This document shows, piece by piece, positions 52,996 through 62,083 of a stretch of DNA of 64,000 nt; the first letter of the stretch is position 1; each line of letters begins with the position of its first letter. Source of the DNA: Microglena sp. YARC (taxonomy: Eukaryota > Chlorophyta > Chlorophyceae > Chlamydomonadales > Chlamydomonadaceae). The position numbers were made by a program, and so were the translations under genes. Location: contig CM039463.1 of the NCBI GenBank assembly GCA_022414725.1, forward strand, positions 58,204,265 to 58,268,264, written 5' to 3'. Under the pieces are notes generated by a model. That model ran no database searches. It worked only from the letters and a program-made list of their open reading frames with translations, and was not told the origin of the DNA.

Positions 52996-54486
52996 CTGGG
53001 CTCTAGAAACCATCTCGTAAAGCAAACCTGGACCAAATGACTGATGCTATCTATGTCTATCAACGCACGATCGAAGCTCCTTCGCAAGTGACTTATGATG
53101 AGCTGCGTAGCCCTCAAGCTCAATGTGGGGCATGCATGCACCAACCAACGAACACACAAACTTTACCTGGGCTGCAGAGACCACCCTAGAAAAGCCGATC
53201 TCAACCAAATGGCGAATGCCGTATTCGTCAACACACGATTGAAGCTGCTTTGCATCTGCTTCATGATGAGCTCCTTTGCTCTGCAGCTCATTGTGGGGCA
53301 TGCATGCACCAACCAACAAACACACAAACTTTACCTGGGCTGTAGAGACCACCCTAGAAAAGCCGATCTCAACCAAATGGCGAATGCCGTATTTGTCAAC
53401 ACACGATTGAAGCTGCTTTGCATCTGCTTCATGATGAGCTCCTTTGCTCTGCAGCTCATTGTGGGGCATGCATGCACCAACCAACAAACACACAAACTTT
53501 ACCTGGGCTGTAGAGACCTTCCTAGAAAAGCCGATCTCGACCAAATGGCGAATGCCGTATTTGTCAACACACGATTGAAGCTGCTTCGCATATGCTTCAA
53601 AATGAGCTGCTTCGCTCAGCAGCTAGATGTGGGGCATGCAAGCGCCAAAGAATAAATAAACAAACAATTCAACTTTACCTGGGCTCTCGAAACCGCCTCG
53701 GAAAGCATTGCACTTTCGCATGTGCTTCATAAGAAGCTGCTTCGCTTTGCAGCTCAATGTGGGGCATGCATGCATGCACCAACCAACACACACACTCAAA
53801 CTTTACCTGGGCTGTATAGACCACCCTCAAAAAGCAGATCTCGACCAAATGGCGAATGCTTTGTCTGTCAACACACGATTGAAGCTCCTTCGCATGTGCT
53901 TCGTGATGAGCTGCTTCGCTCTGCAGCTCAATGCAGGGCATGCATGCAGCAACCAACACACACACGAACTTTACATGGGCTGTAGAGACCACCCTCAAAA
54001 AGCAGATCTCGACCAAATGGCGAATGCTTTGTCTGTCAACACACGATTGAAGCTCCTTTGCATGTGCTTCATGATGAGCTGCTTCGCTTTGCAGCTCAAT
54101 GTGGGGCATGCATGCATGCACCAACCAACACACACACTCAAACTTTACCTGGGCTGTAGAGACCACCCTCAAAAAGCAGATCTCGACCAAATGGCGAATG
54201 CTATTGTCCATCAACACACGATTGAAGCTCCTTCGCATGTGCTTCGTGATGAGCTGCTTCGCTCTGCAGCTCAATGCAGGGCATGCATCCAGCAACCAAC
54301 ACACACACGAACTTTACCTGGGCTGTAGAGACCACCCTCAAAAAGCAGATCTCGACCAAATGGCGAATGCTATTGTCCATCAACACACGATTGAAGCTCC
54401 TTCGCATGTGCTTCGTGATGAGCTGCTTCGCTCTGCAGCTCAATGCAGGGCATGCATGCAGCAACCAACACACACACGAACTTTAC
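52996..54486 (-). repeat. 168-bp donor-side echo array of the coiled-coil exon
   Basis: About nine units. Each encodes EAHAKELQSCVDRQSIRHLV, EICFLRVVSTAQ and then a GTAAAGTT donor (sites near 53,166, 53,334, 53,502, 53,677, 53,801, 53,976, 54,144 and 54,317). One (53,976) has GTAAAG changed to a CATGTAAAG context. Substitutions are mostly conservative and most units remain open, unlike typical decaying repeats. Confidence 0.88.
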
Positions 54487-57291
54487 CTGGGCTGTAGAGA
54501 CCACCCTCAAAAAGCAGATCTCGACCAAATGGCGAATGCTTTGTCTGTCAACACACGATTGAAGCTCCTTTGCATGTGCTTCATGATGAGTTGCGCAGCT
54601 CTCAAGCTCAACGTGGGGCATGCATGCAGTTTCAAGCAGCTCAAGATGAGCTTTAGCCAGGGCGTCCTTCTCAGACAGCAGTTCCATAACTTGCTCAGCA
54701 TGAGTCACCGCCATAGCTTCCTCCTCTGCTTTAAGAATTTCAAGCTGCTCAGCCAGGCACTTAATCTGCAGTGCCAGGCTGTCAGCATTAATTGCATGCT
54801 GTTCGTGAAGGCTCCTAAGCTGCTCAGCATGAGCCACGGCCATCGCCTCCTTTTCTAATTGCATGCCATTAATCTGCTCGGCATGAGCCACCGCCATAGC
54901 CTCCTTCCCTGCTTCAAGATTTCCAAGTAGCTCAAGATGTGCTTTGGCCAGAGCGTCCTTCTCAGACTGCAGGTCAGCATGAGCCATGGCCATAGTCTCT
55001 TCTTCTGCTTTAAGAGTTCCAAGCTGCTCAGCATGAGCCATCGCCATGTTATCCTTCTCAGACTGCAAGTTAGCAACCTGGTCAGCATGAGCCACCGCCA
55101 TAGCCTCCTTCTCTGCTTCGAGATTCCCAAGCTGCGCAAGATGTGCTTTAGCCAGGGCGTCCTTCTCAGACAGCAGTTTCATAACTTGCTCAGCATGAGT
55201 CACCGCCATAGCCTTCTCCTCTGCTTTAAGAATTTCAAGCTGCTCAGCCAGGCACTCAATCTGTAGTGCCAGGCTGTCAGCACCAATAGCATGCTGTTCG
55301 TGAAGGCTCCTAAGCTGCTCAGTATGAGCCACGGCCATCGCCTCCTTCTCTAATTGCATGTCATTAATCTGCTCAGCATGAGCCACCGCCATAGCCTCCT
55401 TCCCTGCTTCAAGATTTCCAAGTAGCTCAAGATGTGCTTTGGCCAGAGCGTCCTTCTCAGACTGCAGGTCAGCATGAGCCACGGCCATAGTCTCTTCCTC
55501 TGCTTTAAGAGTTCCAAGCTGTTCAGCATGAGCCATCGCCATGTTATCCTTCTCAGACTGCAAGTTAGCAACCTGGTCAGCATGAGCCACCGCTATAGCC
55601 TCCTTCTCTGCTTCGACAGTTTCAATCAGCTCACGATGTGCTTTAGCCAGAGCGTCCTTCTCAGACTGCAGGTCAGTATGAGCCACCGCTACAGCCTCCT
55701 TTTCTGCTTTAAGAGTTCCAAGCTGCTCAGCATGGGTCACTGCCATGTTATCCTTCTCAGACTGCAAGTTAGTAACCTGGTCAGCATGAGTCACCGCCAT
55801 AGCCTCCTCCCCTGCTCCAAGATTTTCAAGCAGCTCGCGATGTGCTGCCACCAGGGAGTCCTTCTCAGATAGCAGTTTCATAACTTGCTCAGCATGAGTC
55901 AGCGCCATAGCCTTCTCCTCTGCTTTAAGAATTTCAAGCTGCTCAGCTAGGCACTCAACCTGCAGTGCCAGGCTGTCAGCACCAATAGCATGCTGTGCTT
56001 CAAGGCCCCTAAGCTGCTCAGCATGAGCCATCGCCATGTTATCCTTCTCAGACTGCAAGTTAGCAACCTGGTCAGCATGAGCCACCGCCATAGCCTCCTT
56101 CTCTGCTCCGAGAGTGTCAAGCTGCCCAGCATGTGCTTTAGCCAGGGTGTCCCTCTCAGACTGCAGGTCAGCAACCTGCTCGGCATGACCCACCGCCATA
56201 GCCTTCTTTTCTGCTTTAAGAGTTCCAAGCAGCTCAGCCAGGCACTCAACCTCCTGTTCCAGGCTGTCAGCACCAACTGCTTGCTGCTCCTTCACCTCAG
56301 CTTGGAATGTGCCCCTCTCTACAGTCTGGGAGTCCGCCATGCCGGCCAGCACACCCTCCAAGCGTGCTTGCAGTGCACACACCTCTAACTCATGACTAAG
56401 TGCTACTTCGTCCAGAGCTGCCTGATGGGTCCTCTCTTGCTCTGATAGACTCTCCTCCAGCACCTGCACCTCAGCTTGGAATGTGCGCCGCTCTACAGTG
56501 TGTAAGTCACGGACATTGGTCAGCGCGCAAAGCAGCTGACGTTCTGAAGACTGCATATGCGCTGTGAAGGTCTGTGTCAAATCTTGAATTGAACGTTCAA
56601 GGCAGAAGACCTCCTCCTGGTGTGCATCCCTCTCTGCCTGGAAATCCTGGACTAGGAGGGCGCCTGCTTGGAATTGCGCATTCCTCTCTGCCTGGAGGCT
56701 CTGAATTTGAAGGGCGCTTGCTTTAACGAGTGCATCCCTCTCTGTCCGGAAATCCTGAACTAGGAGGGCACTTGTTTGAAATTGTGCATCCCTCTCTGCC
56801 TGGAGGCTCTGAATTTGGAGGGCGCTTGCTTGAACGAGTGTATCCCTCTCTGCCTGGAGTCTCTGAATTTGGAGGGTGTTCGCTTTAGCGAGTGTATCCA
56901 TCTCTGCCTGGAGGCTCTGAATCTGTAAGGCACTTGCTTTACCGATTTCATCCCTCTCTGCCTGGAGGCTCTGAATTTGGAGGGCGCTTGCTTGAACGTG
57001 TTCATCCCTCTCTGCCTGGAAGCTCTGAATTTGTAAGGCACTTGCTTTACCGATTTCATCCCTCTCTGCTTGGAGGCTCTGAATCTGGAGGGCGCTTGCT
57101 TGAAAGTGCGCATTCCTCTCTGCCTGGAAATCCTGAACTTGGAGCGCACTTGCTTTACCCATTTCGTCCCTCTCGGCCTGGAGAGCTTCGACTTGAACAG
57201 CTTGGGCCTCCATCAGAGAGTAAGTTGCAACAGGATTTGCTGCCAGGCTGTACTCCTGACGAGCTTGCATCCCTGGTTTGGAGTTGCCTAT
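54487..57291 (-). CDS. Giant gene main coiled-coil exon
   Basis: 935 open codons: acceptor CTCCTTGCCAG, donor GCCCAG|GTAAAGTTC, exit phase 0. After IGNSKPGMQARQEYSLAANP come about twelve repeats of 19-20 residues (ASALQIQSLQAERDEIGK). A non-repeat coiled coil follows (VEECxQDLTQTFTAHMQSSE region, TFQAEVQVLEESLSEQERTH). Then come long nested repeats of KEAMAVAHADQVANLQSEKD, NMAMAHAEQLGTLKAE and ALQIECLAEQLEILKAEEKA (54,870-56,260; a block of about 470 bp occurs twice). Strong heptad character throughout; no motor, kinase or membrane segment. A structural coiled-coil protein of unknown role. Confidence 0.88.
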
Positions 57292-58972
57292 CTGGCAAGG
57301 AGGGAGGGAGCTCTGAGAGAGAGCAGCGGGCTCTGAGAGAGGGAAGGGAGGGAGGGGGAGGGAGCAGGGGGCAGGGAGGGAGGGAAGGAAGGGGAGGGAA
57401 CAGCGAGCTCTGAGAGTGGTGAGTGAGCTCTGAGAGAGAGAGGCAAAACAGATCTCGACTGCGTCGCTCTGACTAGCTGCAAATGGACTCCGTGCTGTCA
57501 TATGCCCTGAGTCAGTGGTCTGCAGGACCCAGCGGTTGAGAGGGCGGTTGGAGGCGGGCTTGTTGGCTGCAGCTGGCACAGGGTCTGCCTGCTTGGAGCC
57601 GGCACGAGACATCTCAGTGTTGGAGGATGGCTTGTTGGCCACAGCTGGCACAGGTTCTGCCTGCTTGGAGCCGGCGCGAGACAGGTCAGCGTTGGCTGCA
57701 TTGGAGCAGGGTGCTATAATAGGGGAGGGCAATGCAGCACCAGCAGCAGTAGCAGCACCACCAGTACCACCACCACCGCCAGCAGCAGTGCCAATACCAC
57801 TACCGGCAGCAGCAGCAGCACCACCAGTACCACCACCACCGCCAGCAGCAGTGCCAATACCACCACCGCCAGCAGCAGCAGCACCACCAGTACCACCACC
57901 ACCACCAGCAGTGCCAATACCACCACCGGCAGCAGCAGCAGCAGCAGCAGCAGTGCCAGTACCACCACCAGCAGCAGCAGCAGCACCGCCGCCGCCAGCA
58001 GCACCACCAGTACCACAGCCAGCGGCAGTACCACCACCACCGCCAGCAGCAGCAGCGGCAGCAGTGCCAGTACCACCACCGGCAGCAGCAGCAGCAGCAG
58101 CAGCAGTGCCAGTACCACCACCGGCAGCAGCAGCAGCAGCACCTCCACCACAGCCGGCAGCAGAAGCAGCAGCACCACCAGTGCTGAGCATCTGGAGCTC
58201 TGTGTGTATCTCTTCAGCCAAGCCTTGCGTCAGCCTCAGGACTTTGCTCTTATGCTCCTCGCACATTAGATCCATCAGTTTGGCAGATTCCACACTGCGT
58301 AAAGCAAGATCCATCTTCAGCAACGCATTTTCATGCTCAGCATCCCATTTGACGGAGTCAGAGGCCGGTAAGGACATCCTCAATGAGCTTGAGCGCCCGT
58401 GTGGGGAGCCTCTTCTTGCAGGAGTTGGCCGTCGATTCGGGGATTGGGTCAGGGCCCTTCCCGATGAGTCGGAGGCCGGTAAGGACATCCTCAATGAGCT
58501 TGAGCGCCCGTGTGGGGAGCCTCTTCTTGGAGGAGTTGGCAGTCGATTCGGGGATTGGGTCAGGGCCCTTCCCGATGATTCGGAGGCCGGTAAGGACATC
58601 CTCAAGGGGGTGGCGCGTCCGTGTGGGGAACCTCTTCTTGGAGGAGTTAGCTGTCGATTCGGGGTTTGGGTCAGAGCCCTTCCCTCCGACCTGTGACAGG
58701 TCCTCTTTGGGGAACTGCCTGGGGAAAGCCTGCTTTTGAGGGCTGATTTCTGTGGAGAGGTGGCAACGGATCGCCTGCTTTTGAGGGAGGACTTCGTTGG
58801 GGAGCTGCCAGGGGAGCGCCTGCTGTTCAGGGGTGGTTTCTTTGGGGAAGTGGCAGGGGGGCACCTGCGCTTATACCACGCCTTCCATGGCTTGCGCGCT
58901 GCGTGTAGAGAGCTTGTAGCTCCTGCATGGGCCACGCGAGCGTGGTGGCTGATACGCGCAGTGCCGGAGTGC
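57292..58972 (-). CDS. Giant gene N-terminal region: basic SP repeats and Ala/Gly-rich tract
   Basis: Open in the same frame as the coiled-coil exon. It begins at a GGATGCAG acceptor (entry phase 2), so the true start codon is upstream; the open frame has GTG, not ATG, at 58,935. Features in order: basic S/T-P repeats (NSRRSPGSSPTKSSLKSRRS); three 38-residue repeats (GRALTQSPNRRPTPARRGSP; 58,350-58,690); a helical stretch (KWDAEHENALLKMDLALRSV); a long Ala/Gly tract (57,735-58,180); and two SRAGSKQADPVPAAANKPAS repeats. The stretch 57,292-57,465 is pyrimidine-rich and probably an in-frame intron. SP/TP density suggests cyclin-dependent or other proline-directed phosphorylation (inference). 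Confidence 0.8.
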
Positions 58973-59039
58973 CTGCATCCAATCAGTTGTTTTAGCTTTA
59001 GTTTTAGTTTATAATTATGATGATGATGACAACATTTGA

Positions 59040-59407
59040 CCTGGTGCCCTACTAGACTCTAAATGCGCCCTCGGCTTGATGGAGACAAGAGGGACCTATT
59101 AGCTTTAGTTTTAATTGATTAGTAGCTGCAGCATGGGCCACACAAAACGAGGACCCTGTGGGGCATCTGTAGAAACAAAGCTGGCTGAAAATAACGAGGT
59201 GTATTGGTGGTTGGCCGCAGTGCAAGCAAACAGGCTGGGCCCCTCAACCTCATGCGTCGTAATTAGATAACATATGAGATACGTGGTTACGTAGAGGACC
59301 CTGAGGGGCATCTGTAAAAATGAACCTGAAAATAACTAGGTGTATCGGTGGTCGGCCTCAGTGCAAGCAAACGGGCTGGCCCTCTCAAATTCATGCCTCG
59401 TAATAAG
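59040..59407. repeat. Dispersed GGACCCTGTGGGGCATCTGT repeat
   Basis: Several copies of a block of about 120-150 bp: GAGGACCCTGTGGGGCATCT, GTAGAAACAAACCTGG, CTGAAAATAAC, GGTGTATTGGTGGTTGGCC, GTGCAAGCAAACGGGCTGG. Copies lie near 59,145, 59,295, 59,635, 60,320 and 60,460. The final part (CAAGCAAACGGGCTGG, then CTCGTAATAAG) is distantly related to 27,190-27,240 and 36,700-36,735. Confidence 0.65.
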
Positions 59408-59603
59408 TAGGGAACGGCAACTAATATTAGTGTTTGAAAAACTAATATTAACTAATATTATTATAGTGTCACCATTATATTAGTTTTTCAAATAAATTCG
59501 AAATTCTGGTGAGACAGCTTGTCTGACTAATATTATATAATATTATACGGATATTATATAATATTATTTATTCACTAATATTATTTAACATAGCCGACCC
59601 CTA
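59408..59603. mobile_element. AT-rich MITE (family B), copy 2
   Basis: 196 bp, TAGGGAACGGCAACTAATATT to ACATAGCCGACCCCTA, flanked by the perfect 8-bp duplication GTAATAAG. Alignable along its whole length with the copy at 39,966-40,154. It has inserted into one of the dispersed GCCTCGTAATAAG repeats. Confidence 0.9.
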
Positions 59604-59762
59604 GTAATAAGAGAATATAAGAGGTACGTGGTCATGTAGAGGACCCGGTGTGGCATCTGTAGAAACAACCCTGGCTGAAAATAATCAGATCTGCCTACAT
59701 TAGCTTGGCCTGGGAGCGATCCCGAGATATTACCGCCCTACCTGTAAGTAGGTACTCATACC

Positions 59763-59960
59763 TAGGGGTCGGCAATATGATATCATATGAAAGCATGTCA
59801 TCATATGATATCATATAATACCATATGATGCCGGCGGTCTGACTAGGTAACTTTGGCCTGGGGCATCATATCATATGATATTAAATCATATGAAAAATGT
59901 ATGATTTCATATGATATCATACTCGTCTTTGGTCAACATCATATGATTTGCCGTTCCCTA
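59763..59960. mobile_element. AT-rich palindromic MITE (family C), copy 3
   Basis: 198 bp, TAGGGGTCGGCAATATGATATC to ATATGATTTGCCGTTCCCTA. The flanks CTCATACC and CTCATATA match 6 of 8. It carries the family's internal GTCTGACTAGGTAACTTTGG box. Confidence 0.8.
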
Positions 59961-60044
59961 CTCATATATACTTACATCCTATCCCTGTGTAGAGGACCTG
60001 GGGTGTAGAAACAACCCTGGCTGAAATTAATCAGATCTGCTTAC

Positions 60045-60239
60045 CAGGGTACTTCCAAGCGCGCGCTTTTCCGCGCTGACGCGCTGCCTTTTTGAGCCCC
60101 ACTGCACGTTTCGCGCAGTTTTTTGCAACCCCCTGTGGGCGCAGCAAGCAATTTGTGCGCTTTTTGCACTACAAAACGCAGTTTTTTTGTTTTCAAGTGC
60201 GCTAAAGCGCTGGCCAATTGGGTCAATGGAAGTACCCTG
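60045..60239. mobile_element. CAGGGTACT-ended hAT-type MITE (family A), copy 2
   Basis: 195 bp, CAGGGTACTTCC...GGAAGTACCCTG, flanked by the perfect 8-bp duplication CTGCTTAC. Interior shared with copy 1: CTGCCTTTTTGAGCCCC, TTTCGCGCAGTTTTTTGCAA, TGTGCGCTTTTTGCAC and AAGCGCTGGCCAATT. Confidence 0.92.
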
Positions 60240-60247
60240 CTGCTTAC

Positions 60248-60675
60248 ATTAGCTTGGCCTGGGAGCTATCCCGAGGATATCACCCCCCTTCTCCTCATAC
60301 CTACTTACATCCTATCCCTGAGTAGAGGACCCTGTGGGGCATCTGTAGAAACAAACCTAAAAATAATCAGATCTGCCTCGATTAGCTTGGCCTGGAAGCT
60401 ATCCCGAGGATATATACCCCCCTTCTTCTCATACACACTTACACCCTATCCATGTGCAGAGGACCCTGTGGGGCATCTGTAAAAATGAACCTGAAAATAA
60501 CTAGGTGTATTGGTGGTTGGCCTCAGTGCAAGCAAACGGGATGGCCGCCTCAAATTCATGCCTCGTAATAAGAGAATATTTATATAATAAGAGACAAGCG
60601 GTTATGTAGAGTACCCTGTGTGGCATCTGAAGAAATACACCTGGCTGAAAAAACGAGACCTACCTACATTTGCGG
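60248..60675. repeat. Further copies of the dispersed GGACCCTGTGG repeat
   Basis: Two or three copies of the 59,040-59,407 block, plus repeated TAGCTTGGCCTGGGAGCTAT and CCCGAGGATAT. No coding feature. Confidence 0.6.
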
Positions 60676-60677
60676 GG

Positions 60678-60820
60678 TTGTTTACTGTAACTTGGGGGGG
60701 TCGCTAGTCCGCCTATGGGCGGTACTAGCTTACCCAGGTTGTTGTTTACTGTAACTTGGGGGGGTCGCTAGTCCGCCTATGGGCGGTACTAGCTTACCCA
60801 GGTTGTTGTTTACTGTATCT
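60678..60820. repeat. 64-bp tandem repeat
   Basis: Two full units and a partial: TTGTTTACTGTAACTTGGGG, GGGTCGCTAGTCCGCCTATG, GGCGGTACTAGCTTACCCAG. GTCCGCCTATGGGCGG is a near-perfect palindrome. Confidence 0.85.
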
Positions 60821-60954
60821 TGAGCAGCCTTAAGTACGGATAGCTGCTTGCCTACACTTTTTTTACCCATAACAAAACAAAACAAAAGAAGTTATTTGGG
60901 AGTATGAGGAGAGGGGATAAATGTATCATAGCTATTTAGCTTTAGTTTTAGTTT

Positions 60955-61015
60955 ACTAGTAGCTGCTGCATGGGCTACACGGACGTTTCAGCTGGTACGC
61001 GCCATGCCAGAGTGC
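60955..61015 (-). repeat. Upstream echo of exon start 58,972
   Basis: On the minus strand it has ATGGATGCAG, then GCACTCTGGCATGGCGCGTA and CCAGCTGAAACG, matching the exon start at 58,972 (GGATGCAG, then GCACTCCGGCACTGCGCGTA). A second stub with the acceptor TGTATGCAG starts at 61,432 (GCCCTCCAGCATGGGGCGTA). Both are acceptor-side copies, now separated by other insertions. Confidence 0.75.
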
Positions 61016-61189
61016 CTGCATCCATGTTTTGTCATGCATTTTTGTTTGATGTGTGTTTATGTATTTTTGTGCTTACAAGCTTGAGAGCCAGCATCCAAAC
61101 AGGTTGTGTTTACACTTATTCGCTTGATTGTTTCACACGCATCCGTACGCATGATGATTTGTTTCTGTATAGCCTCTTTCAGTGATATG

Positions 61190-61405
61190 CATTGGTCTAG
61201 GGGTAGACTAAATCACTTTAAGAATGAAGAGTCGGGGGGTTGACTCCCCCTTCGGTCGCTCTTGGCGTTGCAGGTCGTCGTCAACCGCTATGGTAGCTTG
61301 TCCAGTTGTGGTAGGAGACCGCTCCCCACCTGCTTTCGACGGGCTCCCTTAACACCACGCCCCACCAGGCGTTATCATTACCTTGTTTCTGTGTACAATA
61401 AAACA
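61190..61405 (+). mobile_element. tRNA-derived SINE, copy 1
   Basis: The head resembles a tRNA: A box TGGTCTAGGGG, paired D arm (GTCTA/TAGAC), degenerate B box GGTTGACTCC in a GGGGG/CCCCC stem. The body is GTCGTCAACCGCTATGGTAG, CTTGTCCAG, then GGGCTCCCTTAACACCACGC and CCACCAGGCG. The body matches the minus-strand copy at 36,290-36,535. The tRNA head is too degenerate to be a working tRNA gene. Confidence 0.75.
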
Positions 61406-61659
61406 ATCCTGATACGCCCCATGCTGGAGGGCCTGCATACAATCAGGATTAGCTTTATATATATATAACCTAGTTTACAACAACATTCTGCATACATGTA
61501 TAATACCCTAGTATACAACAACATTCTGCCTACCCAGGCCATCCAGGTTCAATGCATGTAGAACAATCTTATGGAGGGGTCACATAACAATATACATGGG
61601 CAGGATCACTGGTATCATATATGCATATGTATAGGGGTCACATATACATGAACCAGGGT

Positions 61660-61845
61660 TTCTCCCGCTTTATATAGCGATCGCTAGTTTTGACCCCGTT
61701 TTGGCAAAATTATCGCTATAAAATGAAAACAAATCGTTTTTCTGTTTGCCCTGAAAAGCTGTAAAAGCTATAAAAAAGCTATAAAATATTTAAAATCACC
61801 AAAACGCTGTCCCTGGAGGAGGCCTAAAACCATAGAGCTAGAAAA
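61660..61845 (+). mobile_element. Dispersed family D, copy 2
   Basis: TATATAGCGATCGCTAGTTT, TGACCCCGTTTTGGC, CTGTTTGCCCTGAAAAGC, AAACGCTGTCCCTGGAGGAGG and CCTAAAACCATAGAGC, co-linear with 39,733-39,890. Confidence 0.72.
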
Positions 61846-61877
61846 AAACTATCAGATTTGAAATGTAAAACTGACAT

Positions 61878-61962
61878 GTTTAGGGTTCACATACATGTCA
61901 GTCTATGTGACATGTATAGGGTTCACATACATGTCAGTCTATGTGACATGTAAGTGACATAA
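61878..61962. repeat. Palindrome-containing 42-bp repeat
   Basis: Two copies of TAGGGTTCACATACATGTCA followed by GTCTATGTGACATGTA. ACATACATGTCA and TATGTGACATGT pair with each other. Confidence 0.7.
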
Positions 61963-62043
61963 ACTGGCATGTTCCAGTGATGGTAACATGTCAGTTTATA
62001 CAAAAAAAAGAATTTTATTTTAAATAAAAATCACTGTTCACAC

Positions 62044-62083
62044 CTTGATGATCTTTCATTGACAGCTTGGCTCCAGAAGTACT
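62044..62083 (-). CDS. Probable 40-bp exon
   Basis: Acceptor CACCACTGCAG, donor CATCAAG|GTGTGAAC. Two of three frames are open (YFWSQAVNERSS or STSGAKLSMKDHQ). It is called an exon because it stands at the 3' end of an array of its own 5' portion, as every recognised exon in the window does. It may be an upstream exon of the giant gene. No function can be assigned. Confidence 0.5.

Noticed and set aside
57515..58696. 393-codon Pro/Ala-rich ORF on the plus strand
   Set aside because: Antisense reading of the Ala/Gly tract and SP repeats of the giant gene's N-terminal region.
58933..58935. Translation start of the giant protein at 58,935
   Set aside because: The codon there is GTG on the minus strand, and the open frame continues upstream to a splice acceptor at 58,973. 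The real start codon is further upstream and not identified.
61190..61262. Functional tRNA gene
   Set aside because: The B box is degenerate, the acceptor stem does not close convincingly, and the flanking body is shared with another copy at 36,290-36,535, so it is a SINE head.
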